From positions 12,762,001-12,826,000 of the forward strand of contig NC_070616.1 of assembly GCF_027172205.1 (NCBI RefSeq): a DNA stretch of 64,000 nt, read 5' to 3'. How positions within the stretch are numbered: the stretch's first letter is position 1; each line of letters starts with the position of its first letter. Of the stretch, positions 49,186-60,000 are shown piece by piece. The translations under genes were made by a program, and so were the position numbers. The notes beneath the pieces were generated by a model that saw only the letters and a program-made list of their open reading frames with translations, was not told the DNA's origin and ran no database searches. The stretch is from Podarcis raffonei (lineage: Eukaryota; Chordata; Lepidosauria; Squamata; Lacertidae).

Positions 49186-49663
49186 CCGTGGCTCCATTTG
49201 CAGCACTTTCCAGGAAAGCAGAGAACTCTCGAGTCTTTCCCCACGTCCCCTTCTGAGAAGCGTCTTATCTACGTGTGGGTTTAATACACACAAATGTACA
49301 TAATGTCAAAAAGTGCCCTTTGTGGATTCCTTGATGCATGTTGTTTACAGTGGTTCTCGGTTGAACAAAAATACCTTTCAGTGTTGAGAGGAGGTGGGTC
49401 TTGGTGCACATGGAACAAATGGGATATTTTGTTTTCTTGTTTTGTAACGTTAAGTGGGGCACAGCTGCTTTGAAATGTTTATCTAGATTTCACTGATCCT
49501 GCTATCAGAGCAGGGAGTGTTGCTTTTCCTGCTTAAAAAGTGCAATGTTCACTGAAAGGAAGGTAGGATGACATGAGATCATGAAAACCCGCTGGGTTGA
49601 TGTGTCAGAACCCCCCTCTAAGGCAGACTCGTGTCACATACATCCTTTTAATAATTCTTTGCG

Positions 49664-49669
49664 AATAAA
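49664..49669 (+). terminator. Candidate RPAIN polyadenylation signal AATAAA
   Basis: A canonical AATAAA lies about 480 nt after the RPAIN stop and is followed by T/G-containing sequence. It gives a plausible single terminal-exon 3'UTR of 49186 to about 49690. Confidence 0.6.
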
Positions 49670-51587
49670 GTTGGACTGCAACTGTCACCATTCAGTTTTC
49701 TCTGAAGGAACCAGACTAATCTTGAATTAGATCAAGCACTATTGCCTCCTCTTGTCATTCAGGGAACCACTAAACTAAATTCCAAAACCGGCATTTGCAA
49801 CAAAAGTATCTGAAGATCTTTAGTACACCATTTGCACTACAAACTCTCTAATGTCCAGCAGTTTTTGAAGGCAAGAGCTTTTACAGGATATACTACAGTT
49901 TATTCCTTTTCATATCAAGTGTCCCAGCATACACGTGTAAGTATACTTGGACTTGAGACATGCAAGGAAGCTTTCAGACCATCCAAGAAAGTCATTTTGC
50001 AGTGAGCCTTCCATTGAGAGGCCTGCTTCAAGCAGAAGAAACACCGGTGAACCAATAGTTCGAAAGAGTTGCATAAGGGGAAAAAAACTTGAATTTTTCG
50101 GTATCACCGGAGGACACTCAGAGAAAAAGGAGGATGAACTCTCCCAATATCTGAGGGTGGTTAGGGTGGCTGTGGTATAAACGTAGATTAAAAACCCCAA
50201 TACGGGTTGGGAAAGATCAAATGTTTTTATTCTGGGTGTTTCAGTGGGGTAATTTGGCTCACCCATCAGCGTTTAAACGAAAGAATTGATTGCTTACTGG
50301 TGTCTACAAAAGGAAGCATGAAGCAAAAGCTATTAAGTGTGGAAGAAAATCTCCAGGTGTGGCACACCCCTAGCATATGTGGCAATCCACATTCACAAAA
50401 TACTCTTAAAAGTGCTATGATACTTTAAGCAGTCATGGCTTCCACCAAAGAATTTAAGGCTGGAGTTTAAGGGTGCTCAGAGTTGTTAGGGGACCCCTGT
50501 ATCCCCTCTTCCAGACCTACAATTCCCAGGGTTCCCTGTGAAGAGGGATTGGTGGTTCAACCACTCGGAGAATAGTAGCTCTGTGACGGGATTGGGGCTT
50601 CCTAACTACTCATCACCGATTAAACAAACTACAGCTCCCAGGATTCCTTGGGAGATGCTGTGACTGTTTATAAAGTAGTATCATGGTGCTTTAAATGTAT
50701 GGGGTGAGTGTGGCCTTAGTCTCTGCTCTAGGGGTGGGGAACTGGATCAGGCCAGCAGGTCAGATCTTTTTCTCCTCCACCTCCTGTGGGATACAGCTTG
50801 CAAAATGGGATGTGCCTGCCCTCCCTGCTTTCAGCCAAGGTGTGCAGCAGCCCACGCCTGATAACATCTGTGACACCATGTGTAGGCCAGGTAGGTTGGG
50901 CCAGACTGAGGCCTGCAGGCTAAGCTTGCAGATAGCTCTGCTCTAACAGCAGTTTGAACACTATTGTGTTGTTGTTTTTTTACCTTTCTGAGATTATTGT
51001 ATCCCTTTTGTGCTTCTGCTTTATTTAATTTGCTATTTTATTGCGTTGTTTGTGTTTCTGATTTGTGGCTTAAGTGACAAGGTTACTAGTAACAAATATG
51101 AAACGTGTAATAAAAGCATCTGCCACCGATTACAGGCTGTTTTGACAATACATGGAAACTTTGAAGCTTTGGGTGAGATTTCAACCCCAATTAAAGGAGC
51201 AGGGAACCCTTTGGTTGTGTAGTTCAACTTCCTATGGTATGAAAATGTTTCTATTTCTCTACATTTATAAACTCAGCAATGCTTCAACATTGCATCAGTG
51301 TTATTTTCCACCTCCAGTATTCTCGTATTAAAAAGTACAATGAAAAGATAATCATCTTTGCATAGATGGGATTCCAGTGTTGTTTATAACTTGAAATGCA
51401 AAGGAAATTGTTGGTAGTTTTATTTGAACACACACACACACACTCTCTCTCTAAAAGCATGATATATTCCTTAGCCACAATCCTAGGCAATGTTTGTTGT
51501 TGTGTAGTCGTATCCGACTCTTCGTGACCCCATGGACCAGACTACACCAGGCACTGTTACACAGGAGTAATTACAGTGACAGCAGTA

Positions 51588-51832
51588 GCAGGAAGGTCTC
51601 AGATTTAATCCCTGAAATCCCCAATTGGAGCTGGGAAGTGAGGGCTGAAACCCTGGAGAGCTGCTACCTGTCATTGTGGACAATCCTGAAATCCTTTCCT
51701 TTGGTTTTTTCCTCTTCCAGGTTACCAGCTTGCTCCCCAAGTGCTGTTCTTTTCCCTCCTGTTTCTTGTTCTCCAGGGCTTCCCATATGTGCTAGACAGT
51801 ACTGAGCTAGATGGACAACAGGTCTAAGCAAG
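51588..51832 (+). mobile_element. tRNA-derived SINE, interrupted at its tail by a MITE
   Basis: It contains AGGTCTCAGATTTAATCCCT, AACCCTGGAGAGCTGC and a tail GAGCTAGATGGACAACAGGT. The tail breaks at TA, where the 51835 MITE begins, and TTCAGCTCACTGG resumes after it. Confidence 0.55.
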
Positions 51833-51834
51833 TA

Positions 51835-52081
51835 CAGTGGTGCCTCGCAAGACGAAATTAATTCGTTCTGCGAGTTTCTTCATCTTGCGGATTTTTCGTC
51901 TTGCGAAGCACGGCTATTAACGATATTAACGGTTTTAAGAAAAAGGAAACAAACTCACAAGAACTCGCAAGACGTTTTTGTCTTGCGCAGCAAGCCCATA
52001 GGGAAATTCGTCTTGCGAAGCAACTCAAAAAACGAAAAACACTTTCGTCTTGCGAGGCATTCGTCTTGCGAGGTACCACTG
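51835..52081. mobile_element. Tigger-like MITE, third sequence class, TA flanks
   Basis: It starts CAGTGGTGCCTCGCAAGACG and ends CGTCTTGCGAGGTACCACTG, flanked by TA (51833-51834, 52082-52083). The interior repeats the motif CTTGCGA several times. It interrupts a tRNA-derived SINE. Confidence 0.88.
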
Positions 52082-52694
52082 TATTCAGCTCACTGGCCAC
52101 CTATCATACAAGGAAAGAATCAGAGTTGGAAGGGAACCCACCACCTCTCGTGGGAGTCTGTTCCACTGTCTAACAGTCCTTGAAGATGGGCAGTGCCACA
52201 GGATGGAATGTTTTCCAAAATGAAAACCTCCAGGGTTTACTTTTTTATTGGAACACATCCCATTTCATAAGTTCGTCAGTAACAACAAACCGACACAATA
52301 CAGGCAGCCATGGCTGTTTCAAAGTGATGCGTTTATTTATGTGTATTTGGTAAACCAACCAAACCCCCTGAAACACCTTACTCTAGGGAATATTTACATT
52401 TAAAGCTGGAAATTTTGCAATGCAAGTTTAATAATTTTCCAGTTCAAAGCATTGCTGGAAAACACACATCACTTGAAGGCACATTGTCGATAAGCACACT
52501 TGAGAAACTAAATAAAGGTATTGGCGCAGCTAAGAGCTGAAAACATTTTTACCCTGCGCTAGCCAAGCAGCAGCTTATAAATAACAAGGTAAAATGATAA
52601 ACTATGAGGGCAGGGGTCGGAAAGACAAAGAAAAATGTGCCCATTCTTAAAAGTTTCAGAGTTAAGAGTGTAATTATATAGTTCTGCATACATA

Positions 52695-52806
52695 CAAGGT
52701 GGCCCAAAAGTTGATCTACAGAAGTAGGTATACAGCTGAATCAAAGAACAGTCAAGAAGAAAAAAAGTGGATTCTAAAGCAGTATAGCTACTTTTGGGCC
52801 ACCCTG
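52695..52806. mobile_element. Mariner-like MITE, 112 bp, TA flanks
   Basis: It starts CAAGGTGGCCCAAAAGT and ends ACTTTTGGGCCACCCTG, inverted repeats typical of mariner elements, flanked by TA (52693-52694, 52807-52808). It lies within about 400 nt of the MIS12 stop and may be part of the MIS12 3'UTR. Confidence 0.85.
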
Positions 52807-53077
52807 TAGATTCCAGCTGCCTGAAGGAGCAATTCCTCCCCAGAAGAGGTCCTGCAATATATTGGGGAGTAGTGTCCATGGCAGGGTTGCTCCTATCGCA
52901 GAGCTCTTCATTAAAGGTGTGTGGGTGAGAATAGATGTGTCACAAGAGAGTAGCTGCCCAGTTTTGACCAACAGCTAGCGAGTGGGACCACGAGGCCATC
53001 TCCAGATGCAAAAAGCTTCTTGCCATACTTTTAAGGCGGAACAGCAACACTGATCCAATGGATCCCATTTTATTTGC

Positions 53078-53192
53078 CACTAGGGGTGAGGAACATGTGG
53101 CCGGACTACAAGCTCCACCAGACCATTGGCTATGCTGGGTCTGATGGGAGTGATAGAGTTCAAGAACATTTGATGGTTCTCCATCCCCACCT
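53078..53192. repeat. hAT-like MITE next to the MIS12 stop codon
   Basis: GGGGTGAGGAACATGTGGCC with GGACTACAAGCTCCACCAGA, then GATGGGAGTGATAGAGTTCA and GATGGTTCTCCATCCCCAC, follow the family order. It ends only about 10 nt beyond the MIS12 stop, so it forms part of the 3'UTR if the model is right. Confidence 0.6.
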
Positions 53193-53200
53193 TTACACAA

Positions 53201-53818
53201 TCACTTCTTCAGCTTGTTCATTTTCTCTTCCACCTCCCGCACGACACTCTGGAGTTTGACAGTTGTTTTTGTCAAGGCGGAAAAGCTTTCTTTCAGGTTG
53301 CCGACCCCCTCTTCTCTGCCTACGTTTTCAAGGCCATCAAACCACTGGAGGATCCCTTCAAGGTGCGCTTGGACAATCTTTTGCTCTTCTAGCTCCGCTA
53401 GAAGAGCCTGTTCAGCTGCGCTTTCGGCCTTGAGTTGTCGTTCCAGCTGGTCAATCTCATCCTGGAGCTCCTGAAACTGTTCTGGAGTGTAGTGGAATTC
53501 CTCTTGGCCTTTGTCTTCCGGAAGCAAAACATTTGGGGGGATGCTCAACACTGTTTTCAGAAGGGTGTCTTCCATTTTGCCAAAGAGGTTGTTGAAAATC
53601 TTCTTCATTAAAGAGAAGAACTGCTCTGTGCTCCTCCGGATTAGGGAAGGCGTGAGCTTATTGGGACGGATGCACTCCAATTTATTCAGAATCGTGTCCT
53701 CCACCACAAGCATTATGTGAGCAAGGTGGTCCTGGAAGGCTACATATATTCGCAACATGAACGTTTGAGGAGTAAAGCCAAAGAACTGGGCCTCATAGGC
53801 CATGGGATTTACCGACAT
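53201..53818 (-). CDS. MIS12: Kinetochore protein MIS12 homolog, complete single coding exon
   Basis: MIS12 is a subunit of the Mis12 complex (with PMF1, NSL1 and DSN1), which joins CENP-C at the inner kinetochore to KNL1 and NDC80. The frame encodes 205 residues, exactly the human length. It starts [19 protein letters not shown] (human [19 protein letters not shown]). Conserved blocks include [17 protein letters not shown] and [14 protein letters not shown]. The C-terminal half is predicted helical, rich in Glu/Lys/Leu heptads. Outside these blocks it is clearly diverged from human, typical of a fast-evolving kinetochore protein. An acceptor at 53850-53851 just upstream (minus strand) implies an untranslated 5' exon. 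RPAIN lies tail-to-tail. Confidence 0.97.
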   Translation of the reverse strand: MSVNPMAYEAQFFGFTPQTFMLRIYVAFQDHLAHIMLVVEDTILNKLECIRPNKLTPSLIRRSTEQFFSLMKKIFNNLFGKMEDTLLKTVLSIPPNVLLPEDKGQEEFHYTPEQFQELQDEIDQLERQLKAESAAEQALLAELEEQKIVQAHLEGILQWFDGLENVGREEGVGNLKESFSALTKTTVKLQSVVREVEEKMNKLKK

Positions 53819-55455
53819 TTTTGCAAAACTAGCTACACAGCATGGAAGTCTGCGAAATAGAAAAAAAGGACAGTGTTATAAGAGGTAAAAAAAATACTGG
53901 ATGACCCCATTGGCAAAACCAGATACTGCCTGTTAGCTATTATTATTATTATACCTCAGCAAAGGGAGCTATTTGTATTATTATTGCATGCAGCAATTAT
54001 AATACTACAGTAAAACATCAAACATTAAAAACTTCCCTATACAGGGCTCCTTTCAGATATCTTCTAAAAGTCAAATAGTTGTTTATTTTCTACTGTAATT
54101 TCCTACATTCTGACATGACACAACATGGTAAACCTAGGAGAACAGGTTCAGGGGTGAATTTTTAGAAAAACAATGACAATTTCATGAGGGAAGAGGGATG
54201 TAGTGGGGAGACAGTGTCCTCTGAACAAAATATGATCTAAACATCTGCTTGCTAAGACGTTTCTATTCATCTTACTCCTGCATTCTTGCATTGTTCACTA
54301 TGCTTCAATATATACATATAAATATATGTGTTAGCTGCTACTGTGAGTTTATGGTCTTACTGGTTTAGATTTCACCCACTGAGGTGTAATCCAGGTTAGC
54401 AGTAACTTTATAATTTTTTTACTGGCGTTTACAAGCCCCTCAAAGGCTGCAGTGCTAAAGATAAACTGAGAAAACATTCAGTCTGGGAGAATGGCATTTA
54501 ACCATTATTGTTAATTAAATTTATTAGTCACTGTTTTTAAGCAAAATAATCTCAAAGCAACTTACAACAGCAGGCAAATTCATTTAAACCAGCAAAAAAC
54601 AAAGATACAGTCTAGAAGAAACTTTTAATTTTTTTTAAAAAGCAGGATTAAAACATATAGTTATGTCTGTGATTGAATCTATAATTATTTCCTATAGAAA
54701 TACAGTACCAGACAGTTGGGGCAAGTTCCCGTTTCGAGATCTGGAGCTCCTGACCCGAGTTCAGGTCTTTTTACCTTTCCAAGCGGGGATTCGAACCCAC
54801 AACCACGGCAGCCTCTCCGGTGCAGCACCGACCTGGAAGCCCCTCTGCTTCCCGCCACTTTTTAGCCTTTCACCTCCTCGGCCCCGCCCACCGTTCCTCT
54901 CACGCCCTCCTTCCCAGATCCGATCATAGAGATGGGGACAGGCAAGAGCGACACCGTGGCTTCCAGTAAGCCTCCGTGATGGCAAACACGGAGCAATGAA
55001 AAAGTCAAGAGGGGATCGTTTCATTTGTATACTTTTTGCGACCTAGGAGGACGGAACGGTCGTGGCTAGCAGCCATTAACACTCCTGCGGTGTAAGCATC
55101 CCTATTGCAGGTTGCAGACTGGGATGAGGCTGAGAGAATCGCTGCCAACCAGAAATTAAATAATAGAATAATATATAATAGAGTAATAATCTAATAATCT
55201 AATCTAACGAATCTGCAGTTGCAGGGGGGAGAGGTCCAGCTGAAGGGGTTGCCATCCCTACAGAGCTGTGTAGTGAAAATGCAGAAGACGATTGTATTTC
55301 GAGGAGTTAGGTGGCATGTCCCTTTCCCTTTAACATCCCCAGTTGGATTCTTGTGTTTTACACACCTGTCTGGAGTATCTTCTGTATTGCAAGTGCTGGC
55401 TGGATGCTGGCTGCAGGTAGTGGGAGACACTCAGCCGCTCTGTATTAATCCTGAG

Positions 55456-55838
55456 TAATGCCAGGTGCAAGGGACACGGGTGGCGCTGTGGGTTAAACCA
55501 CAGAGCCTAGGACTTGCCGATCAGAAGGTCGGCGGTTTGAATCCCTGTGACGGGGTGAGCTCCTGTTGCTCGGTCCCTGCTCCTGCCAACCTAGCAGTTC
55601 AAAAGCATGTCAAAATGCAAGTAGATAAATAGGTACCGCTCTGGTGGGAAGGTAAACGGTGTTTCCGTGCGCTGCTCTGGTTTGCCAGAAGCGGCTTAGT
55701 CATGCTGGCCACATGACCCGGAAGCTGTATGCCAGCTCCCTCGGCCAGTAAAGCGAGATGAGCGCCGCAACCGCAGAGTTGGTCACGACTGGACCTAATG
55801 GTCAGGGGTCCCTTTACCTTTACCTAATGCCAGGTGCA
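55456..55838 (+). mobile_element. Sauria-type SINE with 14-bp target-site duplication
   Basis: Full-length copy at 55470-55824 between MIS12 and DERL2 (inside the proposed MIS12 intron). Flanks repeat TAATGCCAGGTGCA at 55456-55469 and 55825-55838 without mismatch, suggesting a recent insertion. Confidence 0.92.
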
Positions 55839-56419
55839 CTTGATTACATTAAGGCAGGCTATAAAAGCCATAGGTGGGAGGGGCCCGGGGAGCTTCTGCC
55901 CAGATCAAAGGCCCTGATGCTGGGAGACCAACGGTCGGGGTCTTTCTCCTGCTGCTCTACCTGGAGCTCCGGGCAGCTGAAGGGGAGATTGGGTGGCCCC
56001 TGTTGGGTATATTTTATGTTATGCTTTGTATGTTTGTTTGTTAATAAAACTGTCTTGGTTCCCCTCCCACCTCCTCATTTCTTTTGTCCTGATATTCTTG
56101 GAAAGAACTGCTGCATTTGGCAGCACTAGCTGCCATCCCTACAGTTGCTGATCTATGCTGCAGATTAGGGATTGGGAGGAGTTAATTTACAACATCCTTG
56201 CAGTGTTGCCCGTGGTTGTCAGCTGTACGTCGCATGGAGCTGAAGTTGGCGCTTAGGCCAACCCTGCAGGGCTGTTCACTCTTCGCGTCAATGGGAAGAG
56301 GAACTTTGACAACCCTTCGGTGTGTTGACTGAGGGGAGGTGGACTTCCAGCCCAAAGTCCCCTCCGACTGCAGCAAAGGCCAGTGGGCTCTTCTTCCTCA
56401 GAAACCGCGGACTCCACTG

Positions 56420-56562
56420 AGGCATAGGAACATAACAGGAAGCTGCCATACAGGGAGTCAAACCGTCGGGTCATCTATAGCTCAGTATTGTCTGCACTGA
56501 CTGGCAGCGGCTCTCCACGCGAAGCAGATACTCTGCTGCCACTGAGCTACCACTGATATCCC
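56420..56562 (-). mobile_element. tRNA-derived SINE, reverse
   Basis: The inverted tail (GGAAGCTGCCATACAGGGAG, GGGTCATCTATAGCTCAGTA), body (GACTGGCAGCGGCTCTCC) and head (CTGCCACTGAGCTACC) are in the expected inverted order. Confidence 0.65.
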
Positions 56563-56605
56563 CGCAACAAGAATCAAGTGTGTTCCTTAGGCTTAGACTC
56601 GCAGC

Positions 56606-56746
56606 CTTTCTCAACCTGTGGGTCCCCAGATGTTGTTGAACTACAACTCCCATCACCCCTAGCTAGCAAGGCCAGAGCTCAAGGATGATGGGAGTTGTAG
56701 TCCAGCAACATCTGGGGACCCACAAGTTGAGAACCGCTGAATGGAT
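56606..56746. repeat. Palindromic hAT-like MITE, long arms
   Basis: TTTCTCAACCTGTGGGTCCC at the left is mirrored by GGGACCCACAAGTTGAGAAC at the right. Arms are about 60 bp with few mismatches, meeting near CTAGCTAGCAAGGCC. It lies directly beside the candidate MIS12 first-exon donor. Confidence 0.82.
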
Positions 56747-56755
56747 CACTCTTAC

Positions 56756-56930
56756 CCTTATCCGCCTGCCTCTATTCTTAAGGAGACACGAGACTCCTAT
56801 GTCGCCTCTGTAGCATGACTCTAAATCTATTTAATCTATGGGCTCGAAGTCTTCGATTCCGATTAGGCTTGCGAAGGCGAAGGAAGACGGCGCTGATTTG
56901 CCGGAGCGGAGATAGAGGGCGGGCAAAAGC
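56756..56930 (-). other. MIS12: Candidate MIS12 untranslated first exon
   Basis: On the minus strand a strong donor, AAGG/GTAAGAGTG, has its GT at 56754-56755. It could splice to the acceptor TTTCGCAG/ACTTCC ending at 53850, 31 nt upstream of the MIS12 ATG. This would place the MIS12 start in the CpG-rich DNA just left of DERL2, as in mammals where the two genes are divergent neighbours. The 5' end is not defined by sequence and the exon is inferred. Confidence 0.45.
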
Positions 56931-57037
56931 TAGGGCGGGGAAGGCTCTTGATTGGCCAATCGTTGCCGGCACGGATTGGTCGAGGCTGAGGGGACGCCAA
57001 GAGGCGAGGGAAGTGCTTAGGCGGCGCCGGCGCCAAG
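56850..57037. promoter_or_regulatory. CpG-rich promoter of DERL2, probably shared with MIS12
   Basis: A CpG-dense stretch lies directly upstream of the DERL2 ATG. It contains an overlapping inverted pair of CCAAT boxes (ATTGGCCAAT, 56951-56960), another ATTGG at 56975-56979 and GC boxes (GGGCGGG near 56918). The CpG island continues to about 57240. Divergent use toward MIS12 is inferred from the donor at 56755. Confidence 0.6.
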
Positions 57038-57044
57038 ATGGCGT
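57031..57044 (+). promoter_or_regulatory. YY1-like motif overlapping the DERL2 start codon
   Basis: The sequence CGCCAAGATGGCGT contains the YY1 core AAGATGGCG, and its ATG is the DERL2 start codon (57038-57040). YY1 sites placed at or just after housekeeping-gene transcription starts are an established pattern. Binding here is inferred. Confidence 0.6.
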
Positions 57045-60000
57045 ACCAGACCTTCCGCCAGGAATACCTGCAGGTGCCTCCCGTCACCCGGGCCTACACC
57101 ACCGCTTGCGTCCTCACCACCGCCGCCGTGGTGAGTAAGGGGAGGAGGGAGGGAGGCTTCGGCCTACCCGCCCGGCCCCTGTCTTCGGAGGGGGCGGGGC
57201 GAAGGGCCGAGGCTCATTAGCATAGTCCCGCCTACACCCCGCCTCCAGCATGAGGTCGCCCAGGCTGGACTGCCTGCAAGCTCCCCCTCTCTCTTGGTGC
57301 CAGTCCATGAGCTTAATGAATGGCCTGCTTTAAGCTGCTAATTAAGCCCACAGTTCATCCCGCTCTTCCTTCTTCTAGACATTTATAATACCCTTTTCAA
57401 CATCCTCCCAACCGCCCTGCGAGGTAGGCCAGCTCATTGAAAGAGAGAAACCTAGGAAGCTGCCTAATAATAATAATAATAATATTTTATTTATATCCCG
57501 CCCTCCCCAGCTCAGAGCGGCTAACAACAGTAAAGTAATACAGCATTCTAAAATCAATTCATTCCAAAATCAGTTCAAAATCAAATTAATGGCAACCATT
57601 GGGCTAGAGTTCTGTGAGGATGACCAAAGTAGGGGGTCAGGCTGTGCCTTGGCCAAAGGCCAGGTGGAACAGCTCCATCTTGAAGGCCCTGCGGAAAGAT
57701 GTCAAGTCCCGCAGGGCCCTAGTCTCTTGTGACAGAGTGTTCCACCAGATCGGAGCCACAGCCGAAAAAGCCCTGGCTCTGGTTGAGGCCAGCCTAACCT
57801 CTCTGTGGCCCGGGACCTCCAAGGTGTTTTTGTTTGAAGGCCGTAAGGTCCTCCGTGGGACATACCAGGAGAGGCAGTCCCGTAAGTACGAGGGTCCTAG
57901 GCCGTATAGGGCTTTAAAGGTTAAAACCAGCACCTTAAACCTGATCCTGTACTCCACCGGGAGCCGCAGCATTCTGCACCCGCTGGAGTTTCTGGGTCAG
58001 TCTCAAGGGCAGCCCCACGTAGAGCGAGTTACAATAATCCAGTCTGGAGGTGACCATTATACTGAGTCGGACTATGGTCCATCTAGATCAGCACTGGCTG
58101 GCAGTGGCGCTCCCAACGTTTCAGACCCCAACCTTACTTGGAGATGCCATTGGGCGCTGGACCTGGTCTCCTTCCCTTGCAAGCTGGGCACTCTACCACT
58201 GAGTTATGACCCTTCTCCAAAGACTGGCTTTTTCATTTACAATCAAGGTGAGAGAACTGTGGCCCTCCATCTGATGTTGGAGCATGGCCAGGGTTTGGGT
58301 ATGGTGGGAGCCACAATGAGCCGCTGGCTAATGCCCTGCAAGCCTATGCTGTTGGGGTTACGGGTTCAAGACCCACCCACGCTCCTGGAAGAGCGGTACA
58401 GCATCTGCTTTGCCTGCACGGTGGGTGGCATCCAGGAAAGGCTAGGAAAGGCTCCTGCCTGAGATCATGGAGAGCTGCTGCCAGTCAGATGACTAAGTTC
58501 TTCAGCGACGAAACGTCAGATTACTGGAATGACGTCTGAGCACTGAACCACTGGTATATCACAAGTGGGCGCTTTTTTACTGTGTTTGCGAGTGTTTAAG
58601 AAAAAATTATTTTGGAAAGAGAAGAGATGAGCACTGAACCACTGATATATTACAAATGAACTCTTTATTTACTGCATTTGCTGTTGTTTAAGATGAAACC
58701 TCTTTGAGAAAGAAACTATTTTTGCCCTTTTTATGGACATTTCCTGTTTGTTTACAGATAGTTGCCTTGGTGATATTCTCTTGTGCTGTTTGCAGTAGTC
58801 ATTGTATCACCACCCTGTTTATGGTTTAATTGCCAGTCAGCAATACTAAGCTGGTTAGACCAGTGGCCTGATTCAGTATAAGGCAGCTTTCTGTGTCCCC
58901 TCCATCTCTAGGAGCTAGCCAAGTGTAGTGGTTAGGCTTTCGGACCAACAATAGGAAGCAACTGGGTCCACTGCCCACAAAGCTTTCACTGGGGTGACCT
59001 CAATGCAACTTCATCTTTCAGCCTAACCTACCTTCAGGAATGTTGTGGAAGTTAAAGTTGGCTCAGAAGAACTGCGTACACTGCCTTGAGCTCCTAAGGT
59101 AGTTGGGTAGGAGGAAAATGTAGTGAACCTGAACTTGGGGCCACTTGTAATCAAAGCACAGGCTCTGTGCCTGAGCTCAACAGTCTTTTCCGAAACCAGA
59201 AGATCATTGAGAATTGGGTGCTCCAGTTAGCAGAGGCTCTCAGTGGCCTTTTACCAGTTCTGCTGTCTTGAGAATCTTTAATTGGCTATGCCAGCAATTG
59301 TTCCTTTGACATGTGCTCTACCAATGAAGTACTCCACCCCTTCCAGCATATAAGCCTTTCATTTTTCTATTTGTTTGGTACTCCCATTTACCAGTGGCGC
59401 CTGGAGTGACAGTCATAGCTGTGGTTAATCAAGTCCAATATTGCCCAAACTGTGGTTAACCCAAACTATGCTTTGCAAAAGTACCTGGGTTTCTTTTTTG
59501 TTCCTTTTTTGTTATATATTTATTTACTTTCAAGAATATCTAGGCATAGAATAATAAAAATGTCTGCAACGGTACAGGTGCTTGTCATTTTTAAGTCAGT
59601 AACAGCTTTTGCAAATGTTGATGAATTCAGTACATTAAGTAGCAAAATAACAAATAACTATTACACACCCTCTCCCATAAAATTGGGACGCTGACCTGAA
59701 TCAACATGCTGCTCTTATGTTCTTAAGTGGAAAAATCTGAGAATTGGAATACAAGGCAGAGTTGACTAGCTCAGCCTTCACAAAACTGGTGACCTCCAAA
59801 TGTTTGGAGGGCAGTTCCCATCATGCCCAGCCAGCATGGCTATAGATGGTGAGTTGTAGTTCAACGATGTCAGAGGGACCCAGGTTGGCGAAAGCTGTAT
59901 TGGCACCCAGTGGTTTCATTCCTAAGTTACATTACTGCACTGAAATAATTCTAAGCTCTTTTGCATTCTCCTTTGTTTCAGCAATTAGAATTAATCACGC

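Larger units (their letters stand above)
49700..52300. other. Gap between convergent RPAIN and MIS12
   Basis: No coding exon on either strand is supported. It contains a tRNA-derived SINE (51588-51832), a Tigger-like MITE (51835-52081) and CA/CT microsatellites near 51430-51455. In human, C1QBP and DHX33 follow RPAIN. No block resembling either protein was found here, and the gap is too small for both. Confidence 0.65.

Noticed and set aside
49700-52300. Possible C1QBP or DHX33 exons between RPAIN and MIS12
   Set aside because: No mitochondrial p32-like or DEAH-helicase motif was seen on either strand, and the interval is mostly repeats.
54740-54830. tRNA gene or clear SINE near GGGATTCGAACCC
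   Set aside because: Only a B-box-like match on the minus strand is visible. Neither a complete cloverleaf nor a family assignment could be supported.
57614-58462. 282-residue plus-strand open frame as a gene
   Set aside because: It is antisense to LINE ORF2 remnants and continues into SINE sequence, with no recognisable protein content.
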